Positions 58,405-64,000 of a stretch of 64,000 nt of DNA are shown piece after piece. Location: positions 372,001-436,000 of the forward strand of contig JADANN010000315.1 in assembly GCA_018806985.1 (NCBI GenBank), given 5' to 3'. The stretch comes from Angiostrongylus vasorum. Lineage: Eukaryota > Nematoda > Chromadorea > Rhabditida > Metastrongylidae. How positions within the stretch are numbered: the stretch's first letter is position 1; each line of letters starts with the position of its first letter. The notes below the pieces were generated by a model. That model searched no databases, was not told the origin of the DNA, and saw nothing but the letters and a program-made list of their open reading frames with translations. Position numbers and translations under genes: made by a program.

Positions 58405-59089
58405 GCAATATATGGAGCATTGATACTTCACAACCAACACTGAAATGGAAGCATTCCATGGTCCGTTAAGCACCCCAAGAAGTTGATCAATTCCTTCTCC
58501 TAATCTGCGAATCGAAGATTCTCTCAACTTTGTAACAAGGTTTACATTATATATGTACAAACATATATATAAACATACATTTACTTACAAGTTTAGTTGC
58601 TATTCTCTATCACGAGAGCTCGCGCAGCGCAGTGTTTAGAGATGGCTTAAATTCCAGACATAGTTGTTGGCTCGACATTCTAACCAAGCTCTCCACTACT
58701 CTCGGAAGCAGCTAAATGTTATATGGAAGCAAACGTTCTCTATCCACTAATTCTTATCATTTCTGGGTTGTTCCACCACTCCAAATTCTATAAGGACATC
58801 GAAGTGTAGAAATAAGGTCAAAGTACACCAGATGATCAACACAATGTTTTTGGTTGCAAAGAGACTTCGGTTGTGATTAATGCGTTTTATCGCGTTTAGG
58901 CATAGCACTTCTATCGCTGATATTACATTATTACACACATTATTACAATTTTTGCAAACAATCTTTTAAAAATCTCATATGAACATACTGGACGTATATT
59001 TTTCTATGCTTGAGAAGGGAACAGCAGGTGGAACCTCACTCTACTATATTCTTTTTGACACAACTTCCTCAGGGAACGGGTAGCAGTGG

Positions 59090-59270
59090 AAGTAATGAGT
59101 TCATTACGCAAAAGATACTTCACACAGGGTCAACTGAATTGTCATCTCCTTCGAGTTGGGAAACTGCTACCAGGCTTGTCTGGAACAAGTTGAGTACTTC
59201 CAATCCACGTAGGAACGCTTTGGCATAGCTATTTCAGGATTACAGAGAGAAGTGGCTTCACCGACATTCA
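59090..59270 (+). mobile_element. SINE 1 variant remnant
   Basis: Contains the SINE 1 body part GCTACCAGGCTTGTCTGG followed by the second 3' module also seen at 11222-11460, ending CACCGACATTCAGCGACATT. Confidence 0.5.
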
Positions 59271-59289
59271 GCGACATTCATAAAGAAGA

Positions 59290-59570
59290 TAAAAAAAGAT
59301 AAAGCCTTCGACGTTGATCACTACCTGAGGGATGCGCCATGCATTTGACTTTATTAAGCATCGCTTGGAGGTGATTAAATGCATATCTGGCCTTTACAAT
59401 GACTCGCGGTGGCCCACCGATGTATCGAGCCAGTGCTGCTGTCCTCCCAAGCAAATCTGGTACCAAGTTGCCGACACCGGACGGATGGAGAGCTTGGTGG
59501 GCCATGGGCGTGGGGATCGGTTCCACGTTTGTGTTGCAAGGAGCCTCCGACCACTTCGCCACGCGCCCTA
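59290..59570 (-). mobile_element. SINE 1 with target-site duplication
   Basis: Full-length minus-strand copy flanked by CATAAAGAAGA at 59279-59289 and 59571-59581; it landed at the end of the SINE 1 variant. 59582-59940 shows nothing recognised. Confidence 0.92.
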
Positions 59571-59944
59571 CATAAAGAAGAACACAACAATATAAAAGCA
59601 GTGAAGCCACATGCAAAAAACCTTGAAGGCTTTCTTGGCTGGTGGATGTATAGAGACGTATCGAATTCAAGAAGTGCTTGGACACGCACTATGTGATAAT
59701 CTGATGTCGTGTCATGTAGAAATGAAATAAATAACAACTTCCTCATCATGTATCGTTGATCTCGCTGGCCATCCTAGAGGTCATAATCACTTTCTAGATC
59801 ATGGAATAATTAATACTGTTCCTGCGATATTTCCAATCACTCGGTGTCGCATGCTCTCAAGAATAGCCGTGATTCGTTCGCTGGCGATCTCGGACGGTTA
59901 CCCAGAATTCACTGTTTTCTTTATATGCGAACGCGAGGTTGTTA

Positions 59945-60350
59945 ATAACAAAATTTATTCAACACTGGCTGACGCTTCGGTGGTTTCGTCTCCCTTAAGA
60001 TTCTGTAAAGGCCCAAGCTGACACGCAATCTGTTCAACAAAACACTTTCATAATCTAAGCGGAAGAAATTCAGTACGTAAATTTCATTCATATAGTAAAG
60101 AGCATCTCATAAACAAAGAACGTTTTGTCCTTCATGAGTCTTCCAGTTGTTCGGTTGACATCAACGGCAAATACTCTTGCATGGGTGAACAGCTTGCCTG
60201 ATTTATGCACAAAAAAATTTTTATTGTGCGAATAAAACATATTTGTTCTCTCTGTGGACGTTATGAAAGTGTTTGGCTGAGTAAGCAGCATGTCAATTTG
60301 ACCCTTCCAGGTCCTAAAGAAGGCGAAATTCGTCGAGATATTGGCTGTTA
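59945..60350. mobile_element. Two inverted PLE terminal-repeat remnants
   Basis: Decayed hammerhead-like motifs face opposite ways: 60005-59968 (-; CTTAAGGGAGACGAAACCAC CGAAGCGTCAGC) and 60310-60347 (+; GTCCTAAAGAAGGCGAAATT CGTCGAGATATTGGC). Confidence 0.45.
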
Positions 60351-60499
60351 TGAATAATTATTATAATAACAACCTCAGCCTCCTCATCAAAAAACAGTGG
60401 AAAACATCGCTGCGAACTACTTCTGGGATTACATAGAACCTCTCCCTTCACCGATATTGATGAAAATTTGGAAATCACTTACATGAAATCGTTAATCTC

Positions 60500-60650
60500 A
60501 TCTTCTGTTCTCTTCTGTAGTGCCTACATTTTCTCGAGTCTGTGATGGGTTGCTAGTTTTGCAAATATCTCAGCATCGTTGTGGTTGCAATTTACATAAT
60601 ACCCAGCCGTGAAAAATACTAAGCAGAAAATAAAAAAATTAAACTTAACT
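60500..60650 (+). mobile_element. SINE 2
   Basis: Body GTTTTGCAAATATCTCAGCA TCG and tail (CCAGCCGTGAAAAATAC) well kept; head weak. Confidence 0.55.
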
Positions 60651-60756
60651 TTACTTTATTCAGCGCTTTGTAAAACGACGGTCACCTCGCATTATTCAAA
60701 ACATTGAAAAAAAAAGCATGAAGTGCAAACGAGGGTTTCATAGGATGTCACCATTC

Positions 60757-60834
60757 CTTGTTGCTATGTTGCTATGTTGCTATGTTGCTATGTTGCTATG
60801 TTGCTATGTTCGCAATGTTCGCAACGTTCGCAAC
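60757..60834 (+). repeat. Minisatellite next to a SINE
   Basis: About six units of TTGCTATG followed by about three units of GTTCGCAAC/T, ending where the SINE head starts. Confidence 0.9.
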
Positions 60835-60835
60835 G

Positions 60836-61121
60836 GCGCGTGTGGCGCAGTGGTCGAAGGTGCCCTGCAACACACACGTGGAATCGATCCCGGCGCGCAT
60901 GGCTGACCAAGCCATCCACCCATCCGGGGTCGTCAAATTGGTACCAGACTTGTCTGGCAGGGATATTAGCACTGGCTCGATATATCGGCAGGCCACCGCG
61001 CGTCATTGTAAAGGCCAGATATGCATTCAACGACCTCCAAACGATGCTTAATGAAGTCGAATGCATGGCGCAACCCTCAGTGATTAATCAACTCCAAGAG
61101 CCTAATCCTTTTTTATCCTTT
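60836..61121 (+). mobile_element. SINE 1, reference-quality copy
   Basis: tRNA-derived head with A box TGGCGCAGTGG (60842) and B box GGAATCGATCCC, then the 200-bp body (CAAATTGGTACCAGACTTGT CTGG; GTCATTGTAAAGGCCAGATA TGCATTCAA) and a tail ending TTTATCCTTTA without poly(A). Flanked by an 11-bp target-site duplication ATGTTCGCAAT (60806-60816 and 61122-61132). Transcription would be by RNA polymerase III; mobilisation would depend on a LINE. About 14 copies lie in this window. 61135-61830 shows no recognised feature. Confidence 0.92.
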
Positions 61122-61835
61122 ATGTTCGCAATAACTTCTACAACTCAAATAACAGATGAAGATCTGTAACTCTCTTTACTTTCATTTTTAACTTTTCTTC
61201 TGAATAATTTCTAGTGAAACAACCCACCAAGTGGAGAACTCCTATTACAACTGGTAGAACGAGATCGAGCATAACTCTGAGGTTAGGCTCGAAGTACTCC
61301 AAGTACTACTTCGAATCACACGCAACGTGGTCACAACACACAAGGAAAAAATCGCAGCTCCTACTTCTGCTGAGTATGAACTAAACCACTATCAAACAAA
61401 GTTTTATCAGTAAAACAACAAAAAAGTAAAAAAACATTAGACTGGCTTCTCAAACGAGGTAATCAGAATGGTAAAAAAACAAAATAAAGTAAATATCGAC
61501 CTATCAAGTGAATACGAAGAAGAAATTGACGAGTTATGTACAACAGCTAGCATGATATGAAAAGTGTATGCAATAAAAAAAAATAAAGACTAAGGTGAAC
61601 ACTGTGCATAAATCACAGTAATACTATATGTAGGCGTTAGAACACTGAGGAAGATCAGCAACAATCCATTGGAGATGCACCATGTCAATCATAATATAGA
61701 CATCTCTTAAAAAAGGAAGCCATATTTCGTTCAACGATGACAACATTAGTGTACTTAGACATGACCGCATTTTTTGAAGATCACACCCTAAATAAAAATA
61801 ATAACCTAATAACTTAGTTTCATTGATTCAATTCG

Positions 61836-63622
61836 TTATACCACAAACCCCTCTAAATTCGACAGTATGAAATCTGCAACTAGTGGTACATGATCGCTGG
61901 GAACGTAATGATTCGGCCACGGGCCACAAGCTTTTTTCAGGGTCGGAAAATCCGGAAGACTTAATCGCCGCAATAAACGAAGCTGAGGATCCTCGAGCAC
62001 AAGCGTGTTCTGAAACCATGGAATAGCCTCTTCTACTAACGACGATTTGAAAGAAAAAGAGAAAAAAAGGTGATGTAAACTTACAGAATCAGTAATTAGT
62101 TTCTGCCCAATTGAATAGAATAAAAAGTCAGGATTCGCCATCTCCTTATGATAAGTGGATATCTCCTTCTGGAAACATTTTTAAGAAACGCTGTGCAGAA
62201 TTGAATGTAAAAGAACTCTGCAAACCAATTACGAGTCTAACGCAAATTATGAAGTGAGGAAAGTTTCAACAAGTGACGTTAGTTTCTACGGTTTTCACCA
62301 ACACATTTAAATAAGCCATTAAATTCTTATTCTACATGTGAACTGATCAAGGATGAGATGCACATGTAAGCTAAATCAATGCCAACCAACCACTGTCTTG
62401 CTTTTTATAGATCTAATGAGATCCTCAAAGCAAAGGCTGACCTAAACATGATGGGCAAACCAGCGACTGTGTAGGTAAGGAAATCTGACTGTGTAAGGAA
62501 ATTCGACTGCACTCCATCACACATTTAAATATTAAGGAAAGAATTAAAACATAAACAAAACAAAGAAGTTGAAATCTGGAAGGATCAAACCTCTCCGTTC
62601 TCGCTGACATGACTATATACGGAGGCTAGTCGCAATGGATGAGTGAAACAGTCAGCATTGACGGGTTCGCGATATGCTGTTAACCAACAGGTGATTTGGA
62701 AAACGTGAATGTAATGGATACTACAACTATGACAGGCGCACCTTCATTATTAACAAACATGCTATCTCGACCGATATTTGTCATTGGTGGCAAAATACGG
62801 TCTGCTTCTACGTAAGGTCCGCCAGACAGTCCTTGGCCGGATAACTCGCTGCAGTGCAAGCCTCGTAGACATACACTAAACAAAACCAAATGGTTAGCAC
62901 ACTTTTATAATTCATGCGAGTCTTTTACAAACCCTCTAAAGAAAAGAGAAAAACCCACATTCCGGAAGATGAGAAGAACTTCAATGAAAAAACTTTCTTC
63001 AAAACCCACCTAGATTCGATAATATATCTATAATATAAGAATGTGGCTCTATATTGAAATCACCACATAGTATGACAGGGCAACGCGATTTCGTCAACTC
63101 CTAAGAAAAACTATCTAACAGACAAGTGATTCAACAGACTATGAACTCAGTGCGGTAATGGGAAATCAATTTTCTTTTTCGGTAACTACACGAAAAACTA
63201 ACAGAGGGGAACTCTAACATTATTTAGCAATAACATGTCAATTACAAAGAGAGACTCACATCTTCTATATTTGCTATAAGCATTGCAAGTTGTCCGAGTT
63301 TAATATCACCTCGTAAGGGATCGAACAATAGATGAGTATTGACGAAAATAAACTCTTTGCGAGTCTCTTTGCTCCTTAATCGAAATATCTGCCCTGAAAT
63401 GTTCCTAACCAAAAATTTACAGCGGTATGAACAAAAGAATAAATCTGCAAATATTTGATGTCAAAGTCAAACCGATTTGATCTCGATCCATAGATGTGCC
63501 AGATCCTATGAAATACTCCACAGTACGATAGTTGACGACCTCCAACTTCGATCTCCTTACAAACACTGCACATCCGTCCCAAGCCAAGCCTATTTTCCGC
63601 TTGTAATATGCCGCATAGCCCT
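61836..63622 (-). CDS. Angel-like CCR4-family (EEP) protein, 3' exons
   Basis: Exons 63622-63473, 63393-63260, 63100-63006, 62875-62755, 62217 (or 62168)-62081 and about 62035-61836 form an exonuclease-endonuclease-phosphatase fold: GYAAYYKRK, WDGCAVF, MDRDQIG, VNTHLLFDPLRGDIKLGQLA (catalytic Asn), VILCGDFN (catalytic Asp/Asn), ELSGQGLSGGPY, MANPDFLFYS, and HYVPSDHVPLVADF (catalytic His). GDIKLGQLAML and SGQ favour Angel over CCR4 or nocturnin. Known Angel relatives act on RNA 3' ends (some as 2',3'-cyclic phosphatases). The N-terminal part with the metal-binding Glu is off the right edge or in unseen exons. Phases are consistent except in the fifth exon (see findings). Three donors start GTTT. 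Confidence 0.88.
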
Positions 63623-64000
63623 CTAGGAATGTACAAAACACCTCATATCATTAGCCAATATATCAAGTCAAATATACACATGCAAAAAAAGAGAAAGCCC
63701 TCATTTTCCATAAAAAAAACGAAATACAAGATATGAGAAGGGCTTCAGCTACTGGAAAGTTGCATCATAATCACTTCCAATTACAAGCTCAATGAAGTAG
63801 TGGAACTTAGTCTGACTGATGCAATTCCAGTTTGTTCTAGCAAACACAAAGCAAAAATTCCTATTTTTTCCAAGAAAGGAGCGAGACACACTGGCTGATA
63901 ATGAATGAGATGGATTAAGCTAGAGGCACCGATTGCATCAGCGACAGCTTACATGCCAAAAGCACTTCTTCGCCGCATGCCATACACCCCCGACAATATA
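63623..64000. other. Intron-like sequence upstream of the Angel exons
   Basis: No further Angel exon recognised on the minus strand. It ends in a TTCCTAG acceptor at 63623. Confidence 0.5.

Overview
This is nuclear DNA of a eukaryote: AT-rich, gene-sparse, short introns with GT..AG ends, and full of retroelement fossils. It is probably a strongylid (hookworm-like) nematode. RTE-type non-LTR ORF2 fragments, Penelope-like elements (PLEs), a dense tRNA-derived SINE family and short introns with TTTCAG-like acceptors all fit, but species assignment is inference. There is no bacterial operon, CRISPR array, rRNA or credible functional tRNA gene.

Layout. 1-3285 is an inverted duplicate of about 19976-23555. 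It carries the 3' exons of one uncharacterised gene (1-573, +; complete copy 24490-22986, -) and the last exons of a second (2034-1500, -; copy 21226-21764, +). 3288-6175 holds a PLE endonuclease fragment, hammerhead-like motifs, SINE heads and a small multi-exon gene. 6625-11205 is two abutting inverted-repeat structures. 11222-20272 has SINEs, a PLE remnant, a minus-strand RTE split by a nested SINE, and a candidate minus-strand exon pair. 22244-28606 is the most gene-like part: three or four uncharacterised minus-strand genes with phase-consistent exons, one with a PLE in an intron. 29286-34172 is PLE territory with a zinc-finger-like exon and a (GTT)n tract. 34800-40500 carries two RTE elements, one with an inverted duplicated piece. 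41505-47723 has two more candidate genes, a fourth PLE and a SINE nested in another SINE. 47790-56480 holds two diverged copies of one segment; one copy preserves a SINE-free site. 56900-61121 is repeats. 61836-63622 (-) is the only gene I can name: an Angel-type CCR4-related (EEP-fold) protein, entering from the right edge.

The mobile elements interact: SINE 1 sits inside an RTE and inside SINE 2, a short non-autonomous unit shares both ends with one RTE, and all three RTE reverse transcriptases have lost catalytic aspartates in the FADD box, so all look dead. Host exons were reconstructed by hand from splice signals and reading phase. They are models, not proven transcripts.
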